Part shown: positions 9,886-19,560 of the stretch, one piece after another
Position numbering within the stretch: the stretch's first letter is position 1
How the letters are laid out: each line of letters starts with the position of its first letter
Assembly: GCF_000485595.1 (NCBI RefSeq)
Contig: NW_014578631.1
Coordinates: 1-25,740, forward strand
Length of the DNA: 25,740 bases
Origin: Priapulus caudatus
Taxonomy: Eukaryota > Priapulida > Priapulimorpha > Priapulimorphida > Priapulidae
Direction: 5' to 3'
Translations under genes and position numbers: made by a program
The notes under the pieces: model-generated
What the model saw: only the letters and a program-made list of their open reading frames with translations
Told to the model about the DNA's origin: nothing
The model's database searches: none

Positions 9886-10537
9886 AGGCATACTAGGTCC
9901 ATTGATTATGCAATGTTGACGAATGATAGAGTAACTGGCACCTTGTGTAGTTAATAAGTACATAACCTTATAGCCAAACGCGTATTAGTTTGTCCAATTT
10001 CACTGCTGGTTACATTACAAGCAAGACTTGAAATCGGTTGTTGATATTCATTTACGTGCCGTCAAGTCAAGTCAAGCGATGACGTAAACATTTGTGCGGC
10101 CCGTATGTTTTGGACGCCAGATGAAATGGAGGTGTCAGCGGTGTAACCACGGCCTCGGACTAAACATGGAAATGAAGTAAAACACACGTACTAATCACGG
10201 ACGCACATGGACAGCCCTGACAAAAAGTTCCTTATCACGAGCGTCCGTATTTACGAAATCACTGATGATAGCATTGCGTACGGCCGAGCATGCGTGCGAA
10301 AATGTCCGGTGCACTATAAATCTGTATCACACCCGCTTCGCCGGCAGCGGTTTGAAACTGTAAACAACTGATTTCTTGGACTGCGGATTTCAATTAGACA
10401 TTTCTTAGTAACCAGCAGTGATATTGGACAAACTAATACGCGTTTGGATGTAAGGTTATGTACTTATTAACTACACAAGGTGCCAGTTACTCTAGCATTC
10501 GTCAACATTGCATTTAATCAATGGGCCTAGTATGCCT
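9886..10537. mobile_element. Family A TTAA element, copy 1
   Basis: The left end AGGCATACTAGGTCCATTGA is repeated as an inverted complement at the right end (TCAATGGGCCTAGTATGCCT). The TIRs extend about 130 bp each with a few differences. Both ends abut TTAA (9882-9885 and 10538-10541), the target duplication known for piggyBac-type and some other cut-and-paste transposons. The interior (about 10030-10390) is nearly the same, base for base, as the interior of 17842-18507 but inverted. No transposase is present. The element lies downstream of the TAF12 3' end. Confidence 0.85.
10207..10371 (+). other. 54-codon open frame inside family A copy 1
   Basis: The frame begins MDSPDKKFLITSV and continues through CVRKCPVHYKSV. 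The inverted copy at 17842-18507 keeps it open for 62 codons, with four residue changes in the shared part and an indel near the end. All the visible changes alter the residue, so the comparison gives no sign of purifying selection. It may be a remnant of a parent transposon or simply open by chance. I recognise no domain; two cysteines lie four residues apart. Confidence 0.3.
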
Positions 10538-10541
10538 TTAA

Positions 10542-11294
10542 AATCGTAGCAAGTCATTACAAAAGCTGTTTTTATTGCAAAATTAGTTCTTACAACCTTT
10601 CCACACACAGCACTCACAATAGTACTGCGTGGTCATTAATTTTATGATCGGTATGACAATGGCACTAAAAAGATGAAATCCTACAGCAAGTTCTGATGTT
10701 ACCACTGACCTCAAGCTACACCTTCTCCAAATCATCGCCGATGACCATGTCACTAAGACGACAGTAATCTCACTCCCCACAGATGGCGCCAGGCAATCCA
10801 GGGATGAGATTAATCTTCTGTTATTGGCTGAAGACAGTGGATATGCAGCTGCAACAGATCAACACTACTGGAACTTAGTGGCATGCATCGTGTACTGATT
10901 TTTAATTTAAAGAAGTACAACATTGTTTAAAAAAAAGTAACCAAGTAATTATAGAAAGACATGCAAAAAGAAGTGTTGCTAATAGTGAGCGTTAGTTTCA
11001 AGCCCTGCATGTCAACTAAGTCGTCAAGGATATGAAATCAAAATAAGGGCATATTAATCCAGCACAAATTGCACAGGATAAATACACATTTAAGCAGTCA
11101 TGTACCATAACGCTCACACTCTCTCGTACATGTATGCGCACATATTCGGCTTTTTCATATTCATATTCCCATATGACCCCATATGTATAGACACAAGCAA
11201 TCAATCTTGTTCTACAAATTTATCTGTAACACCTTGCATACACAACGATGCTAAATAATAAGATAACCCTAACCTGCACACTGGTATACCATCG
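10542..11294. other. Region downstream of TAF12, probable 3' UTR and flank
   Basis: This sequence lies 3' of the TAF12 stop on the minus strand. The best candidate polyadenylation signal I see is ATTAAA on the minus strand at 10906-10901, about 390 nt beyond the stop. No AATAAA occurs closer. The small open frames here (10583-10780 and 11016-11204) are not recognisable. Confidence 0.35.
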
Positions 11295-13334
11295 TTAGTA
11301 TTTTTTCAGGTTCTTCTTCAGTAAAGCCATTCGCTAAAAATGGAAAGATATCAGTTTACAAACAGAAAGCAAGGCAATATTCATTAAAATAAAATGGATA
11401 TTTGAAACGATAAAAACTGCCTAAAATTTCAGCAGATCTCAGTTAATTCTTATCATGGACGTATTTTATAAAAAGCCAATTGTTTTGTCATTTAAAAATA
11501 ATAATAATGCCTTTCTGACATACCTGTTTGTGTGCTTCAGTTGTGGTAGACTTCTTGTAAGGTCGTGGGTCATCTGAACCAAATCCAGGTATCCACATAT
11601 TCCAGTTGCGCTCTGAAAATTTCATTGAAAAAAGATTGGATTAGAATTGGTCATTTATATGGAAAATCTTAAGCATGGGAAGCTGAGACAATAACAGGCT
11701 AACGCTAAATAAATCTAGAAGAATTATGCACCCACACACATACTTACTAATTCTTCTAACACACTGTATATTATTTCCATCTATCAGGGTACACACTAGC
11801 TTTCACACGCGTTATAGAATACCTAAGTGCAGCTGTACATCCCGAACCTCAATGGAACTAGCTTGTCGATGCTTTGCAAGTTGACAAGAGTGTGTCACAA
11901 TGTTTTCAATAAAATCATCGGCTATTTGCAGAAGCACCTGCGAGAAAAATTCAATGCACTTGAAAACGGAGAGTACTCTAATAACAAGTATTATTTTAAA
12001 TATGAATGCATTTATTCTTGTTCAACGCATTACATCTTTACACTAACATTCAGATTATTGGAATGGTCACGAAGAATAGAAACAACAACTATGTACAATT
12101 TGAATATCACTATGCCCACATGAAAACATAAAACTCTCTAGTGTACAGTTATGTGCAGATCGCAGAGCAACAAACCATAGATTAAATGCATGAGAACTGC
12201 AAACAACGTAGTTAGCAAAACTTTAAAAATGAAATTGACCATGGCAAAGCTATTGCTGAGCACCAACCTCTTCTACGTCATCATCTAATTGCTCGTTAGG
12301 ATCTATCTCCCTGACTAATTCCTGCAGTCTCCTTTTATTCAAGATCTGCGAACACAAAAGAAAAGTTAAATGTCATTGTACGCATGTAAACCTCTGACTT
12401 TTCTTTATTGATCCTACACTTAAGTATTCCGACTTGCCTAATGCAATACAAACCGACTTATTCACTATCATTGTATTGCAACAATTCCCCTATTAAGAAC
12501 CAAGGGCCCTAACATGTTCACAAATGAATATGTTGTCAACACAGCTGTGCACACACCTGCCCTGTGTCCCCACCACCACTGCCTGTGGCTGAATGTGCAC
12601 CAAGACTCGATTGAGTTGCCGGCGTCTGCATTGCAGGCGACGTTTTAATCATTGGCTGACCAACTGCATTCTGAAGAGTGCCAATGCTGGCATTCCCTGG
12701 CGCTGCATTAGAGCCCGCCGTAGTTGCTGAACTACTGGGCATGCCCTGTAAATTTTAAAATTAAGTATACAATGCAAGTAGGTTGAACCTGGAAAACTGG
12801 CAAAGTCTAATCATGTTAATCTTATTTGTGTCGATTAACATACATTGCAGTGAAAAAAATACACGGGGGCTCGGGGCGATTTAGCCCCCGAAATGCCGAA
12901 AAGAGCCCCGGAAATGCCAAAAAGAGCCCCCGGAAATTTGCATAGAGTTCAATGCAAACCAAATTTTAGAGTGCTATTTTCATGCACGCGAGCTTGAAAT
13001 GTAGCCCCCGAAAAATAAATTATATTTTTTTCCCTGATACATTGTTATAACTAAAGCTTCAGGAATAGCAATTGGATCAGCTACTCTTTAAAATTATTCA
13101 ATTTTAAACCCACCCAGTAATTTTTAAAGTAATTTAAAATTGCAGATTTTTTCAAAGTTCCAAAGCTGTAAGCTAACTCACTGATCACTGCATTTTGAAG
13201 AATACGGATGAACTTACCGCAATCTGGCTCTCTACAGCTTTAATTGTTTCTGCTAGCGTTTTTCCAGATGGCAGCGTAATTGATGATGCACTAGGAACTG
13301 TTTGGGTGCTCCCACTACTTTTGGATTTGCTCAT
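11295..13334 (-). CDS. TAF12: TFIID/SAGA subunit TAF12, complete, six coding exons
   Basis: Coding exons (minus strand, 5' to 3') are 13334-13218, 12745-12557, 12345-12268, 11937-11823, 11612-11524 and 11333-11295. All five introns are GT-AG and the joins keep frame, giving 208 residues. The start is the ATG at 13334 in MSKSKSSGSTQ. Residues 40-102 are a Ser/Thr/Gly/Ala/Gln-rich linker typical of TAF N-termini. The histone fold begins at 103 (ILNKRRLQELVREIDPNEQL) and continues through DDDVEEVLLQIADDF and CQLAKHR to about 171. The conserved tail NWNMWIPGFG (169-178), RPYKK and TEAHKQR follows. These blocks match vertebrate TAF12 almost residue for residue; human TAF12 is 161 residues and this protein is longer at the N-terminus. 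In the family, TAF12 pairs with TAF4 in TFIID and with the ADA1-type subunit in SAGA. Intron 1 carries a hAT miniature element. Confidence 0.96.
12840..13044. mobile_element. hAT-type miniature element, copy 1, with 8-bp target duplication
   Basis: The element proper is 12848-13036 (189 bp). It starts CAGTGAAAAAAATA and ends with the near-perfect inverted complement TATTTTTTTCCCTG. The octamer ATACATTG flanks it on both sides (12840-12847 and 13037-13044). Eight-bp duplications and CAGTG/CAGGG ends are hallmarks of hAT transposons. It has no coding capacity. GGGGGCT and AGCCCCC words inside can form hairpins. It differs from copy 2 (24830-24997) by one 21-bp tandem duplication and about two substitutions, so it is young. 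It occupies about 40% of TAF12 intron 1. Confidence 0.93.
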
Positions 13335-13500
13335 GCTACATCCTCCCACTTCCAATGTTCACAATGTTCAGTCCTTACTTAGAGGCCAAATCAACCGCCA
13401 CGGCCAAGATAAGACGGCTAAGAAGAACCTGCGTAAAAACACTAACAGTTTTCATACCGGCATCGATAAATGACATGATAATTCATGGCATAAACTAGTA
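13335..13500 (-). promoter_or_regulatory. TAF12 5' flank / presumed 5' UTR
   Basis: This is the 166 bp immediately upstream of the TAF12 ATG, before the next transposon. It includes GGAAGTGGG just 5' of the start on the minus strand, an ETS-like word, and a moderately GC-rich patch (13380-13430). No TATA box is obvious. Assignment as promoter or leader rests on position only. Confidence 0.35.
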
Positions 13501-13926
13501 GATCTGTAACGATCCACCGAAATCGAATCGGATCGAGATTCTCTTCCCTCGATCCGATCCTCGATATTTTCCCCCGTATTTTCGATTCCAATTCGATACC
13601 ACTTTTTTCCTCCAATAGATGGCGGCACTACGTTATATACTGTGGAGTGTTACCAGAGCATATAAATCACCGATTTATATGCTCTGGTGTTACTCACCAG
13701 TGTTACTCAGCGACTGTGCAGTGTATATATACTCTCTAGACTCTCTAGTCTATTCACCATTTAGTATTCATTGGCAATTTCTAATAATTTATTATTGCAA
13801 AATAATGAAAATATAAAAAATAAGATAACATTTCAATATTTTGGGAATCGAATTGAAGGAATCGAATCGAGAGGCTAATATTGAGAACCGGATCGAATCG
13901 AGAGGCTTGTGTATCGTTACAGCCCT
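13501..13926. mobile_element. TIR element with CTGTAACGAT ends
   Basis: The left end (TAGATCTGTAACGATCCACC) and the right end (complement TAGGGCTGTAACGATACACA) are inverted relatives. They are followed on each side by GATTCGAATCGGATCGAGA-like words repeated several times inside both ends. The interior contains a perfect hairpin. TA lies at each outer edge; I could not define a longer target duplication. No transposase is present. Confidence 0.6.
13653..13687. repeat. Perfect 16-bp hairpin
   Basis: CCAGAGCATATAAATC (13653-13668), then ACC, then the exact complement (13672-13687). It lies near the middle of the CTGTAACGAT element. Confidence 0.85.
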
Positions 13927-13986
13927 ATAGACTAGTCACTGTGATTAAACACAGCTACACACATAGTGACTTACACACACCGCTTA

Positions 13987-14431
13987 GGGGTCGTTCACAA
14001 TTAACAACATTTTCACAAGTGTACAAACCGTACGCTCAGGGGGAGGGGGTCAATGCCCGCCGTACCCTTTCAGCATTTCCGAAAATGTCGATCCATTTCC
14101 CCGCGCCGCACGCCCCAGCCGGCATCGCGCACATCCTCATGCCACGATGAGCCCCGGCTTAATAAAATCATATTTATTATAAACAGTATTCAATAATTTT
14201 GATCTGTTTCCATTTGTTTGTGCCAGAAAATTTCATTATTTATATCAAGATTTCGTTATACACGTGCTCGTTATAACAGGGTTTGCATGTAATTCATAAA
14301 CATGTATCTCTATGTAGAATAGAGTGAAAAAAAATCAACATTTTTCTTCGTACACTTTTAGGGGGGGGGGGGTCTCGAAAAAGCGTACGGTTTGTACGCT
14401 TGTCAAAATATTAATAATTGTGAACGACCAC
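13987..14431. mobile_element. TIR element with GGTCGTTCACAATTA ends
   Basis: The left end GGGGTCGTTCACAATTAAC and the complement of the right end GTGGTCGTTCACAATTATTA match. Both continue to the shared word GTACAAACCGTACGC, giving TIRs of about 50 bp. The interior has a GC-rich part, an AT-rich part and a long G run (about 14361-14371). ACTTACA occurs at 13969-13975 and at 14430-14436, but with 11 bp between it and the left TIR, so a target duplication is uncertain. No coding sequence is present. Confidence 0.65.
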
Positions 14432-14713
14432 TTACATGTCAGGGCTCCGTCTGGATGTTTTGAAGTTAGAGCCAAGACTTGAGCCACCAAAGTCAATGAA
14501 AAACTATAGCCATGGTTCACTTTATCGTATGTGCCAAGCAAGGCATAAACACACGTGATAACAATGCGAAAAAGAGGTGTACAAAAACATTACGACACGA
14601 CAATGCAAATTTGACGATTTCATTATTCAATCGTAATTTTGTAAACAGTTAAATCATTTGCCACTTACTGTGACTTAGTGTAGTAAAATCGCCACTGTTA
14701 TTTATTTGTCGCA

Positions 14714-15046
14714 TTTTGCAAACGGAGTGGCTGGAGGTACGGCAGACGTCGTTCGTTGAACCCCCCTTTTGGCATTTGTTTGAGGGCTGAGGCAATTATT
14801 TGCGATCTTCTGAAGTAAAGTTTACAATAATGTTCATTTTCATACCTAATCCGAGTGTTTCTACTAGTACTAGCACATCAAAACTCTCAAATCGTGAACT
14901 TATTTCCCAAAGCGTTACTTCGAAATCTGCCGCCATCCGCCGCCATCTTTGTCTCGTTAAGTATGAAAGCGAATGGACTGCCGTACCTCTAGCCTCGTAA
15001 ATTAGAGATACGGCTTCCGTACCTCCAGCCACTGCCTTTTCCAAAA
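14714..15046. mobile_element. Short TIR element with AGTGGCTGGAGGTACGG arms
   Basis: The left arm TTTTGCAAACGGAGTGGCTG with GAGGTACGG (14714-14742) pairs with the complement of the right arm, TTTTGGAAAAGGCAGTGGCT with GGAGGTACGG (15046 to 15017). The 333-bp unit contains overlapping open frames on both strands that I regard as chance. A pair of GCCGCCAT words lies at 14929-14951. No target duplication was identified. Confidence 0.6.
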
Positions 15047-15998
15047 GAGAACGCTAGCGGCACAGGCACTTGGAACGTCTCATTAAAACAAGTGCCGCAG
15101 AGCGACAGCGCTCACCTGACGGCAGGTGTTCTGATGCTAAACTCACTGGCAAACAAATGAAGAGCACCCTCCCATCACCGCGTTCGCGCTCAGAGCATAT
15201 ATCTAGGATACTACTAATACAGATCTAAAATCTATGATAGCTAGGCTTTGCTATACCGGTAGTACAGTAATAAAGATACAGGGTAACTTTATATATTCGT
15301 TATTATTACATGTAATGGATATGGCTCAAGCGTCGCGCGTAGTGGTTGGTGGGGAAGAGTGGGGAGGGGGCGGGTGAGGGGGCTTAAACAAAGCAGTTGC
15401 CGCGAGGATTGGCGCTGCACAGTTCATCAATATCAAAGATGGCATCTACCCTTGTGCTGATACCTCACTCCCATTGATTTGCTACAAATCCAAGTATATC
15501 AGCAGGCGAGAATTCGCTCAGCTGTGACGTTAACAACATCTGCATTGCCAGGTGCCAGGCATAATAGATTAGGAATAGTGCCAGTCACCCCAGCATCGTA
15601 AGGCTCCCCATAGTTTCTTGCTACGACCGTGGCATTCAGGGTTCATTACAGTGTCTATACAGGTGCTATCGAGGGCTAATCACTGCTTTAAAAATAATAT
15701 GATTTAAGGAGCGTAAACCTTGTTCAACAAACATTGCTTTGCAATTGAACTGCGGCAACCGTAGCCTCACATCCACAATAGCAAAGACAGTTCAGCTTTG
15801 TTAACAGTCAACAACATCCATGTTTAACCCTTCTGTCTGGGGTCAAATAGGTATCGACATTACTCTACATGTCAGCAGAAAGTACATTCTGGTCCCTTCA
15901 ATAAGAGCCATAAAAATGCTAGTTCACCTGCTGAAAACAAAAAAGTTTTCAATCGCTCGCCAGACAGTCCTCAGAAAATGTCTAAATCCTGGCCCCAT
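15047..15998. other. Intergenic stretch with a family C fragment
   Basis: At about 15063-15085 the words CACAGGCACTTGGAACGTCT match the complement of a sub-terminal part of family C (17283-17303). The rest is mixed. It includes a G-rich patch (15350-15390), the word CAAAGATGGCATC at 15434-15446, and an unrecognised 62-codon open frame at 15820-16008. No gene is supported. Confidence 0.4.
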
Positions 15999-16290
15999 TG
16001 ACCTTTGACCTTGACCTCCAATTTCGGCACTGTGGGCTTTCTCTACCATGATGCTATACACACTCACGAGACCTAGGTCGAGCCGTTAGATTTGTGGCGA
16101 ATCTGCATTTCCTCCTAATACCTCTAATAAGAGGAATTTCCCCTTCTTTACACCGTTCTGACTTTGACTTTGACCCCCACTTCGCATCAACTCTTTGAAG
16201 ACTCACCCCCCGTCCCCAAAATATCATCCCTCCTCGAGCTTAAATTTGTGCCCCAATCGTGACAGACGCAACGGACGGACGCACTGCAGG
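15999..16290 (-). repeat. Family F tandem-unit repeat, minus orientation
   Basis: On the minus strand this reads a (TCCG)-like start, GGGGCACAAATTTAA, GGGGGTCAAAGTCAAAGTCA, GGTGTAAAGAAGGGG, AGGAGGAAATGC, CCACAAATCTAACGGCTCGA, and then AGGTCAAGGTCAAAGGTCA. The same order of words occurs at 25465-25740 on the plus strand. Within the copy the unit repeats with a period of about 150-160 bp, each unit ending in AGGTCA-like half-sites. Confidence 0.7.
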
Positions 16291-16383
16291 GCAGCACACA
16301 TCGAAGAGATCTACTATTCCACTGCACTATATGTAGATGAGCTAAAAAAAGAAATAAACAAATCCTTTATACTACAAAGCTAA

Positions 16384-16592
16384 ATGTTCTCTACCATTTC
16401 ACCTATAATCACGAAGCCGCAAATGCTCATCTGCACACCAACACAGCAGCACTACCAAGTCAGCACTGACACATAAATATACCTATATTATACAAATTAT
16501 GGCAGTGTGCAACGCTAGCGTGCGGTGTACTGGTCTTGAAGATGACATTTGACCAGCAATTTACAGGTAATTATAGCAATAGAATAGAAACA
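16384..16592. mobile_element. Family B element, short deleted copy
   Basis: The left end TGTTCTCTACCATTTCACCT and the complement of the right end TGTTTCTATTCTATTGC are inverted relatives about 80 bp long. Both match the ends of 18512-19435. The long arms and the core of that copy are missing. The outer TTAA motifs are decayed (TAAA on the left, TACC on the right). Confidence 0.65.
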
Positions 16593-16593
16593 T

Positions 16594-17228
16594 ACCGATA
16601 ATTCGACCATCGATTATGCAAAGTTGACGAATGCTGACAGTACTGGATTTGTGTATTAATATGTACATACCTAAGCCCAAACGAGATAGTTTGTCAATAT
16701 ACTGCTAAATTACTAAGCAAATTTAATTGAAATCCGATAATTGAACTGCGCATGCTAAATTTATGCCACAAAAAACATGAGTTGTCGTGACGGCAACTTG
16801 TCTACAGGAGTTGAGCATCGAATGTTTGTCCCGGTAATGTTTTCCTATTTATATGCTTAGTGCACATATTATGTTGCTTGTAATCTCAAGATTCGTATAT
16901 TATGTTATTCCCAGAATCCCAGAGTAAATACCATAGACGGACGATGCGCACGTCAACACAAGATAGAAATACTGAGCGCCGAGCATGTACTGCAAATGCC
17001 GTTGCACTAAATCTATGACACGCTCGCCGTGACAGCCGTTACGCCGGACAAGCAGGTTGAAACCAACGGATTTATTTACCGCGGGATTTCAATGGATATT
17101 CTAGTAACCAGCAGGTATGGACAAACTAATACGCGTTTGGCTATAAGGTAATGTACTTATTAACTACACAAGGTGCCAGTTACTGTAGCATTCGTTAAAA
17201 TTGCATAATCAATGGTCGAATTATGCCT
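16594..17228. mobile_element. Family A element, diverged copy 3
   Basis: The left end (GATAATTCGACCATCGATTA) and the complement of the right end (AGGCATAATTCGACCATTGA) match each other and the ends of the other A copies. The interior keeps GAGCATGTACTGCAAATG and similar words in diverged form, and the internal open frame is lost. The right end abuts a clean TTAA (17229-17232) shared with the next element. Confidence 0.75.
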
Positions 17229-17232
17229 TTAA

Positions 17233-17837
17233 GACTTTGGTAGTAAATGCATTTCGTGTTTATTTACCATTATTTTTTTTATTGAGACGTTCCAAGTGCC
17301 TGTGGCTAGTGGTAGAAAGCTATGTCTCCACATATGCGGCACGACACGACACAGCAAAACGCAGCGCCGTTGTGCTGAAAAAAAACACATTTCGCGCATT
17401 GTGATTGTGTTCACTTTGGTTCAGTGATCAGAAATTATGCATGTGCTTGTTGTCCATTGGCTGATGGTGGCGTGAGCAGAACACATGATAAAAAACAATC
17501 GCGTTGATTCAATGATTGGTTCAACTGTCTTTCTCCGTACACGGCAGCCGGCAAAGGTCAAACTCATTTGACTTTCGCCGTCGCCGTGAAACCGGGCTGG
17601 CGCCGTGCCATGTCAGTGGAGACTGCGCCATAAGATATAATAAATTTGAATTTTGCCGGTAGGGGTAAACGACGCCGTTTCCGTGGCGTTCCGTGCCGCG
17701 TGTGTGGAGACGGGCCTGTACGCGAACGCCGGTAGACCTGCAATGTCATACACTACACTACTGTCCACAGGCACTAGGAACGTCTCAATAAAAAAAAGAA
17801 GAAGGTAAATAAACACGAAATGTATTTACTACCAGTC
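17233..17837. mobile_element. Family C TTAA element
   Basis: The left end GACTTTGGTAGTAAATGCAT, then TTCGTGTTTATTTACC, a T run, and GAGACGTTCCAAGTGCCTGT is mirrored at the right end. There the complement reads GACTGGTAGTAAATACATTT and then GAGACGTTCCTAGTGCCTGT. TIRs are about 85 bp. The interior is GC-rich around 17560-17730. TTAA on the left (17229-17232) and ATAA on the right (17838-17841) are shared with the neighbouring family A elements. Open frames here (17564-17816 and 17201-17414) overlap the TIRs and look incidental. Confidence 0.75.
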
Positions 17838-17841
17838 ATAA

Positions 17842-18507
17842 AGGAATAATAGGTTCATTGATTATGCAATGTTGACGAATGCTAGAGTAACTGGCACCTT
17901 GTGTAGTTAATAAGTACATTACCTTATAGCCAAACACGTATTAGTTTGTCCAATATCACTGCTGGTTACTAAGAAATGTCTACTTGAAATCCGCAGTCCA
18001 AGAAATCAGTTGTACAGTTTCAAACCGCTGCCGGCGAAGCGGGTGTGATACAGATTTATAGTGCACCGGACATTTTCGCACGCATGCTCGGCCGTACGCA
18101 ATGCTATCATTAGTGATTTCGTAAACACGGACGCTCGTGATAAGCAAATTTTTGTCAGGGCTGTCCATGTGCGTCCGTGATTAGTACGTGTGTTTTACGT
18201 CATTTCCATGTCTAGTCTGTGGCCGTGGTTACACCTCCCACACCTCCATTTCATCTGGCGTCCAAAACATATAGGCCGCACAAATGTTTACGTCATCGGC
18301 GACTCATTGCTTGACTCCTGGATGACATTTACGGCACGTAAATGAATATCAACAACCGATTTCAAGTCTTGCTTGTAATGTAACCAGCAGTGATATTGGA
18401 CAAACTAATACGCGTTAGGCTATAAGGCTACGTACTTATTAACTACACACGGTGCCAGTTACTCTAGCATTCGTCAACATTGCTGAATCAATGGGCTTAT
18501 TATGCCT
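17842..18507. mobile_element. Family A TTAA element, copy 2
   Basis: The ends match 9886-10537 and the interior is the same sequence inverted, nearly base for base. The right end abuts TTAA (18508-18511); the left site has decayed to ATAA. On the minus strand the frame from 18168 to 17980 is the counterpart of the open frame in copy 1 (MDSPDKNLLITSV...). No transposase is present. Confidence 0.85.
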
Positions 18508-18511
18508 TTAA

Positions 18512-19435
18512 TGTTGCTCGACTCTATTTCACCTATAATCACCTGTAAATGCCGATCAAATGCTCATCTGCAACACACAAGTACACCGCACGCCCGCCCT
18601 GTGCACAAACAACATGAATAAGAGTCTTAAAGACAGCAAGTAGGAAAGCGTGATCGCAAAATTCGCTTTCAAGGTATTTCACACCTTCACAGCACGAATA
18701 CACATCCAACAGTTTCCATCTTGGTATCTATGTGTAGATAAATGTTCACTTGTTCAAATTATAACTCTGTCCTTTCTCCTTACCTACTCCCGCCAAAGAT
18801 ATCTCGTGAAATCCTGCAGGAAATGTTATCTCCGTGAAAATGTAAAGAGAGTGTAAAGAGGACGAGATGTCTGTTTATACACGAGTAATGGCGGCACATT
18901 GCATGCCGGGATGAGCTGCTGCCGGCCTCCGAGCCTCCGTTTTGAGGCCCGCCAAGCCAAGCATAATGCGCGCAGCAATGACGTCACACACACACGACTA
19001 CAGTGATCGATCGAAAGTAGCGCCGTTAGGGCTTTTCGGATGATACGTCCTCTTTACACTGTCTTTACATTTTCACGGATAGAACATTCCCTGCAGGATT
19101 TCACGAGATATCTCTGGCGGGAGTAGGTAAGGACAAAGGACAGAGCTATAATTCGAACAAGTGAACATTTATCTACACATAGATACCAAGATGGAAGCTG
19201 TTGGATGTGTATTCGTGCTGTGAAGGTGTGAAATGAAGCGAGCGTAGAGCAAATTTTGCGATCACGCTTTCCTACCTGCTCTCTTATTCATGTTGTTTCT
19301 TCTACTTCTACTTCTATACTGGACAGTCCGTAAGGAATAAACGTCAAGGGCAGGCGTGCGGTGTACTTGTGTGTTGCAGCTGAGCATTTGACCGGCATTT
19401 ACACGTGATTATAGGCGAAATAGAGTAGAGAAACA
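18512..19435. mobile_element. Family B long fold-back TTAA element
   Basis: The two arms (about 18512-18864 and 19046-19435) are inverted complements over about 350 bp, apart from roughly 50 extra bases in the right arm near 19299-19350. Matching words include TGTGTAGATAAATGTTCACT, TCACGAGATAT and TTACATTTTCACGGA. Both outer edges abut TTAA (18508-18511 and 19436-19439). The core between the arms (18865-19045) is GC-rich and holds a perfect TGACGTCA. There is no transposase; open frames within the arms are incidental. Confidence 0.85.
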
Positions 19436-19439
19436 TTAA

Positions 19440-19560
19440 GACTTTGGTACTGGCAGTACTGGTAGTAAATACATTTCGTGTTTATTTACCTTTTTTTTTT
19501 TTTATTGAGACATTCCAACTCCAAGTGCCTGTGCTACTGTCGCTCAGAGTAGCGTTTACA
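19440..19560. mobile_element. Family C end fragment
   Basis: GACTTTGGTACTGGCAGTAC then TAGTAAATACATTTCGTG, a T run, and AAGTGCCTGTGCTACTGTCG match the end of the family C element at 17233. The piece abuts the TTAA at 19436-19439. The other end of this copy is not found nearby. A related scrap occurs at about 15063-15085. Confidence 0.65.

Noticed and set aside
17564-17816. Two overlapping minus-strand frames of 61 and 67 codons
   Set aside because: They cross into the terminal inverted repeat of family C and are not kept in the other C fragments.
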